Assembly: GCA_947503175.1 (NCBI GenBank)
Contig: CANNCO010000001.1
Location: forward strand, 1,116,001-1,180,000
DNA length: 64,000 bases
Reading direction: 5' to 3'
Origin: an uncultured Paracoccaceae bacterium
GTDB lineage: Bacteria; Pseudomonadota; Alphaproteobacteria; Rhodobacterales; Rhodobacteraceae
Shown here: positions 8,316-18,887 of the stretch, piece after piece
How positions within the stretch are numbered: the first letter of the stretch is position 1
Layout: the number at the start of each line of letters is the position of its first letter
Notes under the pieces: generated by a model
What the model was told of the DNA's origin: nothing
Databases searched by the model: none
Seen by the model: only the letters and a program-made list of their open reading frames with translations
Translations under genes and position numbers: made by a program

Positions 8316-10432
8316 CGCGAACTCTTGCCCTTGCGCTCTCGCTGATCCTCGCGCCGCTTCTGGCGCTGGCCCAGACACCGCCGGCCAGCCTTGTGGCCGA
8401 CCGGATCGCGATCGAGGCCGATGCGACGCTGGTCGCCGAGGGCAATGTCGAGGTCCGCTATGGCGATGCGCGGCTGACCGCAAGCCGGGTGGCCTATGAC
8501 CGGCGGAACGGCAGCCTGACCATCGACGGGCCGTTGCTCCTGTCCGAACCCGATGGCGCGATTATCCTTGCCGACGCGGCAGAGCTTGACCCGGAACTGC
8601 GCGAAGGCATCCTGACCAGCGCGCGGCTGGTTCTGGACCGGCAGTTGCAGCTTGCCGCGGCAGAGATCGCGCGGCGCGGCGGGCGTTACACGCGGCTCAG
8701 CCGGGTGATCGCGTCGTCCTGCGAGATCTGCGACACCAGCGACGTGCCGATCTGGGAGATCCGGGCGGCGCAGGTCGTGCGCGACGAGGAAGAGCGCCAG
8801 TTGTATTTCGACGAGGCGCAGCTGCGCCTCTTCGGCGTGCCGGTTTTCTATCTGCCGCGTCTGCGCCTTCCCGATCCGACGCTGGACCGGGCAACCGGGT
8901 TTCTGGCACCGTCGATCCGGAACCGGTCGCAATTGGGAACCGGACTGGTGATCCCCTACTTCATCCGGATCGGCGACCATGCGGACCTGACCCTCGCACC
9001 CTACCTGTCCAGCGCGACCCGGACACTGGAGGCGCGTTACCGGCAGGAATTGCGGAACGGATCCCTGACCTTCGAGGGCGCGGTATCCAATGACGACATC
9101 CGGCCCGACAAGACCCGGGCCTATCTGTTTGCCGAAGGCGAGTTCACCCTGCCCCACGATTTCCAGCTGAGTTTCGATCTCGAGCTCGTGTCGGACGAAT
9201 CCTACCTGTTCGATTACGGCTATTCCGAGAAGGACCGGCTCGACAGCGCGATCTCGGCAAGCCGTGTGCGCGATGACCAGACGTTCCGGGCTGCGGCCAC
9301 ATCCTTCCGGACCCTGCGGGCGTCGGACGCGACGATCATCGACGAGTTGCCGAATGCGCTGCTGGAGTTCGATGTCTCGCAGCGGCTTGCCCGCGACCCG
9401 GCCTGGGGGCAGGTCTGGGTATCGGCGGATCTGACGGCGCTGTCGCGGCCCGCCAGCACGCCCGGCACCGGGCGGGACATGGCGCGGCTCGGAGCCGCGG
9501 TGGAATGGCGGCATTCGGGGACGCTGCCCCTGGGCTTCGTGGCCGAAGCCGAGGCCCGGCTGGCCTATGCGGCCTATTACGTGGAACAGGATCCGTCCTT
9601 TCCCGATACGATCCACCGGGTGACGCCCGCGGCCGCCGTCGCGCTGCGATGGCCCCTCGAACGGATTGGCGCAACCGGCGCCCGGCACCTGCTGGAACCG
9701 GTCGTGCAACTGGCCTGGGCCGAGACGTCGGGCGGACCGGTTCCCAACGAGGACTCTACGGTGGTCGAGTTCGACGAGGGCAATCTGATTTCCCTGTCGC
9801 GGTTTCCCGGCGACGACGCTGTGGAGGAAGGTCTGCGCGCGAATCTCGGCCTTGGCTGGACCCGGTACGATCCCGATGGCTGGTCGGTGGGCGCGACCGT
9901 GGGCCGGATCTACCGCTTCGAGACGCAGAATCAGTTCAGCCCGCGCTCGGGCCTTGCCGGCACGGCGTCGGACTGGCTGTTCGCCGCGCATTACCGGCTG
10001 GACGACCGGCTGGAGGTGACAAGCCGGACCCTGATCGATGACAATTTCGACGTGTCGACTTCCGAGACGCGGCTGGGCTGGCGGAACGACCGCCTCGCCC
10101 TTGCGGGCACCCATGTGTGGCGGTCGGCAGATCCCGACGCCCCGGAATTCGGCGATCTGTCGGAACTGACGCTGGATGGCGACCTGCAACTGACCGATTT
10201 CTGGTCGACGAACGCCGAATGGCGGCTGGATGCCGATACCGGTTCCACCACGCGGGCCGGTGTCGGCCTGCGCTATGAAAACGAGTGTATCGGCATCGAC
10301 CTTTCCCTCTCGCGCCGCTTTACCAGTTCGACTAGTATCGAGCCCGCAACGGAATTCGATCTGCGGATCTACCTTGTCGGTTTCGGCGCCGGCGGAGAGG
10401 GTCGCAGGACACCGTCAAGATGCAGAGGATGA
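8312..10432 (+). CDS. lptD: LPS-assembly protein LptD (outer membrane)
   Basis: A 706-residue outer-membrane beta-barrel that inserts LPS into the outer leaflet. A signal peptide covers residues 1-20 (cleavage after ALA). An OstA/LptA-like domain (about 28-140, ADRIAIEADATLVAEGNVEV) precedes a barrel rich in alternating aromatic strands. Cysteines in SCEICDTSD and near the C-terminus (NECIG) are well placed for the inter-domain disulfides needed for maturation, though the spacing differs from E. coli. It is coupled to lptG by ATGA, and its 3' end overlaps surA, whose product helps fold LptD. Confidence 0.92.
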   Translation: MTRTLALALSLILAPLLALAQTPPASLVADRIAIEADATLVAEGNVEVRYGDARLTASRVAYDRRNGSLTIDGPLLLSEPDGAIILADAAELDPELREGILTSARLVLDRQLQLAAAEIARRGGRYTRLSRVIASSCEICDTSDVPIWEIRAAQVVRDEEERQLYFDEAQLRLFGVPVFYLPRLRLPDPTLDRATGFLAPSIRNRSQLGTGLVIPYFIRIGDHADLTLAPYLSSATRTLEARYRQELRNGSLTFEGAVSNDDIRPDKTRAYLFAEGEFTLPHDFQLSFDLELVSDESYLFDYGYSEKDRLDSAISASRVRDDQTFRAAATSFRTLRASDATIIDELPNALLEFDVSQRLARDPAWGQVWVSADLTALSRPASTPGTGRDMARLGAAVEWRHSGTLPLGFVAEAEARLAYAAYYVEQDPSFPDTIHRVTPAAAVALRWPLERIGATGARHLLEPVVQLAWAETSGGPVPNEDSTVVEFDEGNLISLSRFPGDDAVEEGLRANLGLGWTRYDPDGWSVGATVGRIYRFETQNQFSPRSGLAGTASDWLFAAHYRLDDRLEVTSRTLIDDNFDVSTSETRLGWRNDRLALAGTHVWRSADPDAPEFGDLSELTLDGDLQLTDFWSTNAEWRLDADTGSTTRAGVGLRYENECIGIDLSLSRRFTSSTSIEPATEFDLRIYLVGFGAGGEGRRTPSRCRG

Positions 10433-11658
10433 GCCCCAGCGTGACAAAGATTGCGATTTCCCGCCTGACCCGCCTCATTTCAGTCGTTGCCCTCGTGGTC
10501 ATGGGCACGGGGCCGGCACTGGCCCAGGGCCAGTTCGAACCGGTGATCCGGGTCAATGACAAGTCGATCACGGCCTACGAGCTTGAACAGCGTCTTCTGC
10601 TGTTGCAGGCGCTTGGCGCGCCGGGCAACCTGGCCGAAGAAGCGCGCCAGCGGCTGATCGACGAGCGGCTTCAGGTTCAGGCCGCGGATGCCCTGGGCCT
10701 GACGGCAACCGAGGAGGGGCTGCAGGAGGGCGTTGCGGAATTCGCCGCCCGCACCAACACCGATGCCGACAACTTTCTTGCGACACTGGCCGCGCGCGGC
10801 GTGGCGCCCGAAAGCTTCGTCGATTTCGTCGAAGCCGGGCTTTTGTGGCGGGAAGTCATTCGAATCCGGTTCGCTCCCCGCGCCCAGATTTCCGAGGACG
10901 ATGTGGACCGGGCGGTCGCGCTGGCCGGTCAGCAGGGCGGCGCACGGGTGCTCTTGTCCGAGATCATCCTGCCCGCACGCAGCCCCGAAGAGCTTGCCGC
11001 CGCCGAGGCGCGCGCGGCGGAAGTGGTGCAGATCAACGGCTTCGAGGCGTTTTCCGCCGCGGCCCGCAATATCTCGGCCTCAAGCAGCCGGCCACGGGGG
11101 GGGCGGATCGACTGGCTTCCGCTGAACAACCTGCCGCCGCCGTTGCGGGCCCAGCTTCTGACCCTGCCGCCCGGCGGGATCACCGAGCCTCTGCGCCTGC
11201 CCAACGCGATCGCGATTTTCCAGTTGCGGGCGCTCGAGGAACTGCCGCCCGAGCAATCCGAGGTCGTGGCCGTGGATTACGCGCGCTTCCTGATCCCCGG
11301 CGGCGATGCCGGTGATGCCGCGCGCGTGGCCGCGCGGCTCGACACCTGCGACGACCTTTACGGTGTGGCGCAAGGGCTGCCCGAGGAGTTGCTGACCCGC
11401 GACGTCTTGCCCCCGTCGGACGTTCCCGCCGACATCGCCCGCGAGTTGGAGACGATGGACGACAACGAGGTCTCGACCCGGCTGACCAGCGGCAATGCCC
11501 GGGTCGTGCTGATGCTCTGCGGCCGCAGCAACGCGGTGTCGGCCGAACTGGACCGGTCCGAGATCCGCAGGCAGCTTCTGAATCAGCGTCTGGCGGGGTT
11601 TGCCGAGGCCTATCTTGCAGAACTGCGCGCGGATGCGGTGATCGTCGAGCTGGAATGA
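10420..11658 (+). CDS. surA: SurA-like periplasmic chaperone / peptidyl-prolyl isomerase
   Basis: A 412-residue exported chaperone for outer-membrane proteins. The signal peptide is residues 1-35 (cleavage at ALA-Q). A SurA N-terminal domain (VIRVNDKSITAYELEQRLL and the QRLIDERLQVQAADALG helix) is followed by one parvulin domain (about 165-275, VLLSEIILPARSPEEL to FQLRALEELPP). E. coli SurA has two parvulin domains; here a divergent C-terminal part with a Cys pair (DTCDDLYG, LMLCGRS) replaces the second. Two starts are possible: 10420, used here, or ATG 10429, which overlaps the lptD stop as ATGA. Confidence 0.85.
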   Translation: MQRMSPSVTKIAISRLTRLISVVALVVMGTGPALAQGQFEPVIRVNDKSITAYELEQRLLLLQALGAPGNLAEEARQRLIDERLQVQAADALGLTATEEGLQEGVAEFAARTNTDADNFLATLAARGVAPESFVDFVEAGLLWREVIRIRFAPRAQISEDDVDRAVALAGQQGGARVLLSEIILPARSPEELAAAEARAAEVVQINGFEAFSAAARNISASSSRPRGGRIDWLPLNNLPPPLRAQLLTLPPGGITEPLRLPNAIAIFQLRALEELPPEQSEVVAVDYARFLIPGGDAGDAARVAARLDTCDDLYGVAQGLPEELLTRDVLPPSDVPADIARELETMDDNEVSTRLTSGNARVVLMLCGRSNAVSAELDRSEIRRQLLNQRLAGFAEAYLAELRADAVIVELE

Positions 11659-12626
11659 CCCGGCCCCTTGCGCTGACCTGTGGCGAACCTTCCGGGATCG
11701 GCCCGGAAACCGCCATGGGCGCGTGGGCCGCGCTGAAAGACGAGTTGGCGTTCTTCTGGATCGGCGATCCGACGCATCTGCCCGAGGGCCCGCGGGTCAT
11801 CATCGAGACATCGGACAAGGCCCGTGGCGCCATGGCAGAGGGCCTGCCGGTCCTGCCCCATGCGTTTCACGCCCCGGCGCGTCCGGGCCGTCCCGACCCT
11901 CTCAATGCCCAGAGTGTCATCGAGGTCATCGCCCGCGCCGTGGCGCTGGTCGAAGAGGGCCATGCCGCCGCGGTGACGACCTGTCCGATCTCGAAAAAGG
12001 CACTGATCGACGGGGCGGGGTTCGGGTTTCCGGGACATACGGAGTATCTGGCGCATCTGGCGGGCGATGTGCCCGTCGTGATGATGCTCGCCTGCCCCGA
12101 ATTACGGGTCGTGCCCGCGACGATCCATATCCCCCTATCGGACGTCCCAACGGCACTGACCCCCGACGCGCTGACCGAGACGATCCGCATCACCCATGCC
12201 GCCCTGATCCGCGACTTTGGCGTCACATCCCCCCGGATCGCGGTGGCCGGACTGAACCCCCATGCGGGCGAAGGCGGCGCGATGGGACACGAAGAGATCG
12301 AGATCATCGCGCCCGTGCTGGAGCGGTTGCGGAAGGACGGGCTGGACCTGATCGGCCCCCTGCCCGGCGATACGATGTTCCACGCGGCCGCGCGGCGCGG
12401 CTATGACGCGGCGGTCGCGATGTATCACGATCAGGCGCTGATCCCGATCAAGACCATTGATTTCGCGGGCGGCGTGAACGTGACGCTGGGCCTGCCCTTC
12501 ATCCGCACCTCGCCCGATCACGGCACCGCGTTCGATATCGCGGGACAGGGTAAGGCCGACCCCACGTCCCTGATCGCCGCCCTTCGGATGGCCGATGCGA
12601 TGGCGCGGGCACGGGGCGCTGCGTGA
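11655..12626 (+). CDS. pdxA: 4-hydroxythreonine-4-phosphate dehydrogenase PdxA
   Basis: A 323-residue NAD-dependent enzyme of pyridoxal-5'-phosphate synthesis through the DXP-dependent route. It opens with the family GEPSGIGPE motif. The divalent-metal histidines are visible in [19 protein letters not shown] and [11 protein letters not shown], and [14 protein letters not shown] closes the active site. Length is normal. The start overlaps the surA stop (ATGA) and its stop overlaps rsmA (GTGA). The surA-pdxA-rsmA order is widely conserved in proteobacteria. Confidence 0.93.
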   Translation: MTRPLALTCGEPSGIGPETAMGAWAALKDELAFFWIGDPTHLPEGPRVIIETSDKARGAMAEGLPVLPHAFHAPARPGRPDPLNAQSVIEVIARAVALVEEGHAAAVTTCPISKKALIDGAGFGFPGHTEYLAHLAGDVPVVMMLACPELRVVPATIHIPLSDVPTALTPDALTETIRITHAALIRDFGVTSPRIAVAGLNPHAGEGGAMGHEEIEIIAPVLERLRKDGLDLIGPLPGDTMFHAAARRGYDAAVAMYHDQALIPIKTIDFAGGVNVTLGLPFIRTSPDHGTAFDIAGQGKADPTSLIAALRMADAMARARGAA

Positions 12627-13462
12627 GCGCCATCGACGATCTGCCGCCGCTGCGTGCCGTGATCGCGACCCACGGGCTGTCAGCGAAAAAGGCCCTGGGC
12701 CAGAATTTCCTCCTGGACCTGAACCTGACGGCAAAGATCGCGCGGGCGGCAGGTGATCTCGCAGGATCGGACGTGCTGGAAATCGGGCCGGGACCGGGCG
12801 GGCTGACACGCGGATTGCTGGCCGAAGGCGCGCGCCATGTGGTGGCGGTCGAAAAGGACCCGCGCTGTCTGCCTGCGCTGGACGAGATCGCGGCGGCTTA
12901 TCCCGGACGGCTGACGGTGATCGAGGGCGACGCGCTGTCGCTGGACCTGACGCAATACCTGACGCCACCGGTGCGGATCGCGGCGAACCTGCCCTACAAT
13001 GTCGGGACCGAGCTTCTGACCCGCTGGCTGGACCCGCCGGACTGGCCGCCCTTCTGGGAGAGTATGACGCTGATGTTCCAGCGCGAGGTGGCGGAGCGGA
13101 TTACCGCCGGACCGGGATCGAAGGCCTATGGGCGGTTGTCGGTACTGGCGAACTGGCGGACGGATGCGCGGATCGTCATGGACCTGCCGCCCGAGGCCTT
13201 TACCCCGCCGCCCAAGGTGCGTTCGGCGGTGGTGCGGCTGACCCGGCTGGAGGCCCCCCGTTTTCCGGCGGATGCGAAAGTGCTGACAGGTGTCGTGAAA
13301 GCCGCGTTCGGGCAGCGGCGCAAGATGCTGCGCGCCGCGTTGAAGGGGTTGGCCCCCGACATAGAGGATCGGATCACCGCCGCGGGGCTGAAGCCCACGG
13401 CGCGTGCCGAAGAGATATCCGTCGAAGGATTTTGCGCCCTGGCCCGGGAAATGACGCGCTGA
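12623..13462 (+). CDS. rsmA: 16S rRNA dimethyladenosine transferase RsmA (KsgA)
   Basis: A 279-residue SAM-dependent methyltransferase that dimethylates two adjacent adenosines near the 3' end of 16S rRNA, a late quality step in small-subunit assembly. The SAM-binding motif I is [16 protein letters not shown] (about residues 52-67), the acidic residue after strand 2 is in [10 protein letters not shown], and the catalytic motif IV is NLPYN. The QNFLLD opening is typical. It starts with GTG overlapping the pdxA stop and is the last gene of the lptF operon, with a stem-loop behind it. Confidence 0.93.
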   Translation: MSAIDDLPPLRAVIATHGLSAKKALGQNFLLDLNLTAKIARAAGDLAGSDVLEIGPGPGGLTRGLLAEGARHVVAVEKDPRCLPALDEIAAAYPGRLTVIEGDALSLDLTQYLTPPVRIAANLPYNVGTELLTRWLDPPDWPPFWESMTLMFQREVAERITAGPGSKAYGRLSVLANWRTDARIVMDLPPEAFTPPPKVRSAVVRLTRLEAPRFPADAKVLTGVVKAAFGQRRKMLRAALKGLAPDIEDRITAAGLKPTARAEEISVEGFCALAREMTR

Positions 13463-13466
13463 CCCC

Positions 13467-13489
13467 GGTCACGCGGCCCGGGCGTGACC
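13467..13489. terminator. Bidirectional stem-loop between rsmA and the DUF4167 gene
   Basis: GGTCACGC and GCGTGACC form an 8-base-pair stem around a 7-base GC-rich loop, directly between two convergent genes. It lacks a long T run, so it is terminator-like rather than a proven terminator. Confidence 0.45.
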
Positions 13490-13496
13490 TCGCGCG

Positions 13497-14117
13497 TTAC
13501 TCCGCCGCTTCGGGCGTGTCCGCGGGACCGTCGTTGGGTGCCGCGTCGGTTGGCGCATCCGCCTGAGGCTGGGGCTTGGGCTTGCGCGGTCGGCGCTGAC
13601 GGGCCGGTTTGCTTTCCGGCGTCTCGACAAGGTTGTCATCGGCAGAGGCGTCGGTATCGATCACATCGGACGCGGTATCCCGATCGGCGCTGGGCTGTTC
13701 GGTTTGCGCAGGCTCGCCACTGTCCTTGCGGTCGCCGCGCGGACGGCGGTCATCGCGATTGTCACGGCTGTCGCCCCGACTGTCGCGCTCGCTGCGCTCC
13801 TGCTGCTGCTGCTGTTCGCGCCGCTGGGCCTGTTCGCGTTCCTGCTGTTCGCGCCGCGCTTCCTGTTCGCGCATCGCCTCGCTCAGCATCCGGGTGTAAT
13901 GCTCGGCATGCTGCTGGAAGTTCTCGAACGCAACGCGGTCATTCGACAGTTGCGCGTCGCGGGCCAGCTGATTGTACTTGTCGATGATCTGTTGGGGGGT
14001 GCCGCGCACCTTGCCTTCCGGCCCCGAACTGTCGAATACCCGATTGACGATGTTGCCCATCGAGCGATTGCTGTTGCGGTTCGACTTTGAACGCGAACGT
14101 GACTTCGAAGATCTCAT
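13497..14117 (-). CDS. DUF4167 domain-containing, Arg/Gln-rich protein
   Basis: The 206-residue protein has an N-terminal DUF4167 domain (about residues 1-80). It opens with a very basic Arg/Ser segment, followed by GTPQQIIDKYNQLARDA and FENFQQHAEHYTRMLSEA, a signature conserved across alphaproteobacteria. The rest is low-complexity: a charged Arg/Gln/Glu helix, then an acidic Asp/Thr stretch, then a basic Pro-rich tail. RNA or DNA binding is plausible from composition, but the family function is unknown. ATG 14117 is used because the frame upstream to 14258 lacks DUF4167 character. It is convergent with rsmA. Confidence 0.82.
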   Translation of the reverse strand: MRSSKSRSRSKSNRNSNRSMGNIVNRVFDSSGPEGKVRGTPQQIIDKYNQLARDAQLSNDRVAFENFQQHAEHYTRMLSEAMREQEARREQQEREQAQRREQQQQQERSERDSRGDSRDNRDDRRPRGDRKDSGEPAQTEQPSADRDTASDVIDTDASADDNLVETPESKPARQRRPRKPKPQPQADAPTDAAPNDGPADTPEAAE

Positions 14118-14349
14118 ATGGTCTGGTTTCCGGCCTTTATGGCTTTTGGGTGCAGCGTCGCCCTTACCCCTGTACGGATCGGTTAGAGACCCCTGGGACG
14201 CTGCGATGTTCTGGCGAGTGGCGTGGGGGAATGCAGAGCAATCCCGCCGTTTACGCAAGTGTCAGTAAGCATGGGTCACTGCAGTTGACAAGTGGAAAGT
14301 GCCGGTGGCACGGCAAAAACCGGAAGATGTCGCGTAAATCGTAATGTGA

Positions 14350-15204
14350 TTAACGCGCGGGCGCACGGGCACTGACCACCCGGTCTCTTCCATCCATATC
14401 GGGATGGATGGCCACGGAAACAAGGCCCGCCGCCCGAAAGAGGCCCGTGACATCGACGCCCTGCGTCGGGCCGATTTCGACCAGAAGCCGGCCATCCGGG
14501 GTCAGATGCGCCCCCGCACCCCCTGCAATCGCGCGATAGGCGGTCAGCCCGTCCGCTTCGTCGGTCAGCGCGCCGCGGGGTTCCCAGTCACGCACCTCCG
14601 GGTCAAGATCGGTCATTTCGGCAGCCGCGACATAGGGCGGATTCGACACGATCAGGTCGAAACGGCCCGAGATGCCGTCGAACCAGTTCGAAACGCAGAA
14701 CTGCGCGCGGTCCGAGACGTCAAGCGCGGTGGCGTTTGCCATCGCCATGACCTGCGCCGAAGGAGAGATATCGGTGCCCGTTCCGATGGCCCGGGGCCGT
14801 TCGGCCAGAAGGGTGATCAGGATGCAACCCGAGCCGGTTCCAAGATCGAGAACCGACTCGAACGGCTGCGACAGGGCCTCGGCCACCAGCGTTTCGGTTT
14901 CGGGCCGGGGGTCGAGCACGGTGCCGTCGATATGAAACTCGCGCCCCCAGAAAAGGCGCCGCCCGGTGATATGGCTCACGGGAATGCGCTGGATGCGCTT
15001 GGCGATGGCGGCGTTGTAAAGCTCGGCCGCCTCCTCATCGATCTGTTCCGGCAGGGCAAGGGCAAGCCGTTCGGCGGGTTCGTTGATCGCCCAGGACAGA
15101 AGCCTGCGGGCATCGCGCTCCGGTGTCGCCACCTCGGCCACGCGCAGGGCATGGACGGCCTGCCGCAGCGCCTCGGCGCCGGTCATGCCCGGCGAGATGA
15201 TCAC
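14350..15204 (-). CDS. prmC: Peptide chain release factor N5-glutamine methyltransferase PrmC
   Basis: A 284-residue methyltransferase that methylates the glutamine of the GGQ motif in release factors RF1 and RF2. The SAM-binding motif [16 protein letters not shown] (about 117-132) and the catalytic NPPYV motif are both present, with the helical N-terminal substrate domain (about 1-80) ahead of them. ATG 15204 overlaps the stop of prfA by four bases, so the enzyme is translated together with its own substrate, the common arrangement. Confidence 0.92.
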   Translation of the reverse strand: MIISPGMTGAEALRQAVHALRVAEVATPERDARRLLSWAINEPAERLALALPEQIDEEAAELYNAAIAKRIQRIPVSHITGRRLFWGREFHIDGTVLDPRPETETLVAEALSQPFESVLDLGTGSGCILITLLAERPRAIGTGTDISPSAQVMAMANATALDVSDRAQFCVSNWFDGISGRFDLIVSNPPYVAAAEMTDLDPEVRDWEPRGALTDEADGLTAYRAIAGGAGAHLTPDGRLLVEIGPTQGVDVTGLFRAAGLVSVAIHPDMDGRDRVVSARAPAR

Positions 15205-16256
15205 AGCCCCGCCTCGGACAGGCGCGCGGCCTGATCGTCTTCGGTCAGCGCATCCACGATCTCGTCCAGATCGCCCTGCATGATCTGGTCCAGCCGGTAG
15301 AGGGTCAGGTTGATCCGGTGATCGGTCATCCGCCCCTGCGGAAAGTTGTAGGTCCGGATGCGTTCCGAGCGGTCGCCGGAGCCCACCTGGCTTTTCCGGG
15401 TCGCGGCGCGTTCCTCGTCGGCCTTCTGGCGCTCCATGTCATAAAGCCGCGCGCGCAGAACCTGCATGGCGATAGCCCGGTTCTGATGCTGGGACTTCTC
15501 GGAACTGGTGACCACGATCCCGGAAGGGATATGGGTGATCCGGACGGCGGAATCGGTGGTGTTGACGTGCTGGCCGCCTGCCCCGCTGGCGCGCATCGTG
15601 TCGATCCGGATGTCGGTGGCTGGGATGTCGATATCCACTTCCTCCGCCTCGGGCAAGACCGCGACGGTTGCCGCGGATGTGTGGATGCGTCCGCCCGATT
15701 CGGTGGTGGGCACCCGTTGAACCCGGTGCACGCCGGATTCGTATTTCAGCCGGGCAAAGACCCCCTGCCCGCGCACGTTCGCCACGACCTCGCGGATGCC
15801 GCCCAACTCGCTTTCCGACATCTCGATGATCTCGAAGGTCCAGCCCTTGGCCTCGGCATAGCGCTGATACATCCGTAGAAGATCGCCCGCGAACAACGCG
15901 GCCTCGTCGCCCCCGGTGCCGGGGCGGATTTCCAGGATCGCGGGGCGCGCGTCGGCGGCATCCTTGGGCAGGAGTGCGAGGCGCAACTCCTGTTCCACCT
16001 CCGGCAGGCGGGCGCGGAGGGTGGGAAGTTCTTCCTCGGCCAGCTCCTTCATCTCGGGATCGGCCAGCATCGCCTCGGCCTCGTCGATATCCGATAGCGT
16101 CTTGCGGTACTCTTGGACCGTGGCCACGACCGGTTTCAGTTCCGCATATTCGCGCGCCAGCGCGGCGATTTCGTCACCGCTCGTACCCGTCGCCATCTTG
16201 GCTTCGAGAAACTCGAAACGCTCGGTAATCTGCGAAAGCTTGTCCAAGGGCACCAT
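15201..16256 (-). CDS. prfA: Peptide chain release factor 1
   Basis: A 351-residue RF1 that recognises UAA and UAG stop codons. The catalytic GGQ is in [20 protein letters not shown]. The codon-recognition tripeptide position reads PTT ([19 protein letters not shown]), a permitted PxT variant of the E. coli PAT. ATG 16256 gives the usual N-terminus ([19 protein letters not shown]); the frame from 16292 adds 12 residues without family support. It is coupled to prmC. Confidence 0.93.
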   Translation of the reverse strand: MVPLDKLSQITERFEFLEAKMATGTSGDEIAALAREYAELKPVVATVQEYRKTLSDIDEAEAMLADPEMKELAEEELPTLRARLPEVEQELRLALLPKDAADARPAILEIRPGTGGDEAALFAGDLLRMYQRYAEAKGWTFEIIEMSESELGGIREVVANVRGQGVFARLKYESGVHRVQRVPTTESGGRIHTSAATVAVLPEAEEVDIDIPATDIRIDTMRASGAGGQHVNTTDSAVRITHIPSGIVVTSSEKSQHQNRAIAMQVLRARLYDMERQKADEERAATRKSQVGSGDRSERIRTYNFPQGRMTDHRINLTLYRLDQIMQGDLDEIVDALTEDDQAARLSEAGL

Positions 16257-16305
16257 GGCGCTGCTGTTGCCCCCTGCGGCGCGCGGCGTCAAGCGTGGCG
16301 CGGGA

Positions 16306-16755
16306 TTATGCGCCGCGGACCGCCGCGATCCAGTCCGCGACGCGGGCGGCGTTCACCCCCAGATCGGACCTGCCATAGCGGGCGCGTGCATAAACCGAGA
16401 TGCGGGACCCCTCGGCTTCCGGCACCACTTCGACGGTGGTGTAATCCGGGAAGCCCCAGAAGGCCGAGCGGGTGACATAGGTGATGCGGCCCGATCCCAA
16501 GTCGCCCGCGATCCGGGTTGTCCGGGGCGTCGCGAGGATCGTTTCATCAAGCAGGGCGAATGCATCCGCAAGCGCCCGGTCGGTGTCGAACACCTCGGTA
16601 TGGCTGTTGGTGCCGGTCCACTGGCCGGTCCCGGCTTCAGGCGGCGTGATGGCGGTGTGAAACGTCTCCGGCTCGAGCGGCGCAAGGCGCATCCACGCCT
16701 GCAGACCGGCCAGGCCGATGACGGCGACGAGGGCGATAATGGTCAGGGTTTTCAT
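16306..16755 (-). CDS. DUF1499 domain-containing protein with N-terminal membrane anchor
   Basis: The 149-residue product has an N-terminal hydrophobic segment (residues 3-25, [19 protein letters not shown]) that is a signal anchor or uncleaved signal peptide. A DUF1499 domain follows (about 45-148), recognisable by the [19 protein letters not shown] helix, the [20 protein letters not shown] strands and the [18 protein letters not shown] ending. Function is unknown. ATG 16755 follows a GGAAGGG site. It lies between speB and prfA on the same strand and may be the distal gene of the speB transcript. Confidence 0.78.
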   Translation of the reverse strand: MKTLTIIALVAVIGLAGLQAWMRLAPLEPETFHTAITPPEAGTGQWTGTNSHTEVFDTDRALADAFALLDETILATPRTTRIAGDLGSGRITYVTRSAFWGFPDYTTVEVVPEAEGSRISVYARARYGRSDLGVNAARVADWIAAVRGA

Positions 16756-16791
16756 ACCCTTCCAGATAAGCACCGCTCCGGGCCAGACAAG

Positions 16792-17757
16792 TCATCCGTT
16801 GCGTTTGTTCCACGCCCAGAGGCAAAGAATCTCATAGGCGACATGGGCGCCTGCCACGGCGGTGATCCCCGCCGGATCGAAGGGCGGCGAAACCTCGACG
16901 ACATCGCCGCCGAGGATGTTGATCCCGGCGATATCGCGCAGCAGCCGGGCGGCCTGCGCCGAGGTCAGGCCACCCCAGACCGGCGTACCGGTTCCCGGCG
17001 CATAGGCCGGGTCGAGGCAGTCGATATCGAAAGTCAGGTAAGTCGGCCTGTCCCCCAGAAACTCGCGTATTTCGGCGGCGACCGAGGCGGGCCCGCGCTC
17101 ATGCACCGCGCGGGCGTCGATGATGTGGAACCCAAGCGGGTCGGGATTGTCGGTCCGGATACCCACCTGAACACTGGTCTTGTCGTCGATCAGCCCCTCT
17201 TTCACCGCCTTGTAAAAGATCGTGCCATGGTCGATGCGGGTCTTGTCATCGTCTTCCCATGTATCCGTATGGGCGTCGAACTGAAGAAGCGAAACGGGGC
17301 CGAACTTCGCCACGTAAGCCCTCAGGATCGGAAGGGAAATCGAATGATCCCCGCCAAGGCACAGACTGGCCGCGCCGGAGGCGAGGATGGTTTCGATATG
17401 CGCCGTCAGGGCCGCCGGGAAATCGGGCACCTGCGCGTAATCGAAGGCCATGTCGCCGTAATCGACCACGGTGAACTCCGAAACAGGATCGAAGCCCCAG
17501 CCATAGGGCGCATCGAACGCCTGAAGCGTCGCGGCCTCGCGGATCGCGCGGGGGCCAAGCCGCGTGCCGGGCCGGTTGGTCACCGCCTGATCGAAGGGGA
17601 TGCCGGTGACGGCAAGATCAACGCCGGTCAGGTCCTTCGTGTAGCGGCGGCGCAGAAACGACGTTGCGCCCGCAAAGGCGTTCTCATAGGCCAGCCCGCG
17701 CGGGTCGGACCGGGTGAAGGCGGCATCGATTTCGCGTTTTGCGTCTTCCAGAGCCAT
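16792..17757 (-). CDS. speB: Agmatinase (ureohydrolase family)
   Basis: A 321-residue Mn-dependent ureohydrolase. All metal ligands are visible: H138 in GGDHS, D161/H163/D165 in DAHTD, and D244/D246 in FDIDCLDPA. The family hydrolyses agmatine to putrescine and urea. Some members in this order act on guanidinobutyrate or other guanidino compounds, so substrate is inferred. It is divergent from mazG across about 180 bases and is followed on its own strand by the DUF1499 gene. Confidence 0.85.
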   Translation of the reverse strand: MALEDAKREIDAAFTRSDPRGLAYENAFAGATSFLRRRYTKDLTGVDLAVTGIPFDQAVTNRPGTRLGPRAIREAATLQAFDAPYGWGFDPVSEFTVVDYGDMAFDYAQVPDFPAALTAHIETILASGAASLCLGGDHSISLPILRAYVAKFGPVSLLQFDAHTDTWEDDDKTRIDHGTIFYKAVKEGLIDDKTSVQVGIRTDNPDPLGFHIIDARAVHERGPASVAAEIREFLGDRPTYLTFDIDCLDPAYAPGTGTPVWGGLTSAQAARLLRDIAGINILGGDVVEVSPPFDPAGITAVAGAHVAYEILCLWAWNKRNG

Positions 17758-17938
17758 TGGGTTCGCCTTTCAGTCTTTACAGGGCATTACGCCCGGACGT
17801 TCATGTAAGCGCCCCCGAAGGCGGCGATTTGACGTTGCCCGAACACAAGCCCGCCAAGGGACCGGGGTCAAGGCCCCGGTGGACTCTGACTGCATGCGCA
17901 TGGCACATCGCGCGAAACTCAAACGCAGGTGGCGCGAC

Positions 17939-18739
17939 ATGTCCGATCCCGATCTGATCCACGACCCTGACGGCGGCCTGCCCCGGCTTCTGGAGATTAT
18001 GCGGCGGCTGCGCGACCCGGACACGGGCTGCCCATGGGATATCGAGCAGGACTTCGCCTCCATCGCGCCCTACACGATCGAAGAGGCGCATGAGGTGGCC
18101 GATGCCATCGAGCGCGAGGACTGGGACGACCTGAAAGGCGAGTTGGGCGATCTTCTGCTCCAGGCCGTCTATCACAGCCAGATGGCCGACGAAGCGGGAT
18201 TGTTCGACTTTCAGGACGTGGCCCGGTCGATCTCGGACAAGATGGTGACGCGCCACCCCCATGTGTTCGGCGATGACAGCCGCGACAAGAGCGCCGAACA
18301 GCAGACCCGCGACTGGGAGGCTGCGAAGGCCGCCGAGCGGGGCAAGGCCGGAACGCTCGACGGCGTGGCGCGGGGCCTGCCCGCGCTTCTCAGGGCCGTC
18401 AAGCTTCAGAAACGCGCCGCGCGGGTGGGGTTCGACTGGCCGTCGACCGACGAGGTTCTGGACAAGGTGGCCGAGGAAATGGCCGAGTTGCGGGGTGCCA
18501 CCGATCCGGCGCACCGGGCCGAGGAGTTCGGTGACCTGCTGTTCGTCATGGCCAACCTGGCCCGGCATCTGGAGATCGACCCCGAGGCCGCCCTGCGCGC
18601 CGCCAATGCCAAGTTCACGCGGCGTTTCGCGGCGATCGAAGCGGCGCTCGCGGCAAAAGGAAAGCGCCCCGAAGACAGCGATCTGGCCGAGATGGACGCG
18701 CTTTGGGACGCCGCCAAAACCGCCGAAAAGGACGGCTAG
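17939..18739 (+). CDS. mazG: Nucleoside triphosphate pyrophosphohydrolase MazG
   Basis: A 266-residue enzyme with two MazG domains that hydrolyses (d)NTPs to monophosphates and pyrophosphate, cleaning the nucleotide pool. Domain 1 (about 10-125) has the metal-binding EEAHEVADAI and ELGDLLLQAV motifs. Domain 2 (about 140-250) has EEMAELRGA and EEFGDLLFVMANLARHL. I chose ATG 17939 because AGGTGG precedes it; in-frame ATGs further upstream add a non-conserved basic stretch. The gene is transcribed alone, divergent from speB. Confidence 0.9.
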   Translation: MSDPDLIHDPDGGLPRLLEIMRRLRDPDTGCPWDIEQDFASIAPYTIEEAHEVADAIEREDWDDLKGELGDLLLQAVYHSQMADEAGLFDFQDVARSISDKMVTRHPHVFGDDSRDKSAEQQTRDWEAAKAAERGKAGTLDGVARGLPALLRAVKLQKRAARVGFDWPSTDEVLDKVAEEMAELRGATDPAHRAEEFGDLLFVMANLARHLEIDPEAALRAANAKFTRRFAAIEAALAAKGKRPEDSDLAEMDALWDAAKTAEKDG

Positions 18740-18887
18740 CATCCTCTGCGGCAAGATGGCTGGCCAAACCCCTGAGCGACCGCTAAGAACCGGCCTCAGG
18801 CGTCCGGGATCCGGTCGGACCGCATGTCAGCGGCACGGGTTCCGGAATGTGGGGTCATGCCGTCATTCGAAGAGATCGGAGAGTTGC

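Noticed and set aside
8183-10189. A 668-residue minus-strand frame opposite lptD
   Set aside because: Antisense shadow of lptD with Arg/Pro/Gly-rich composition and no motif.
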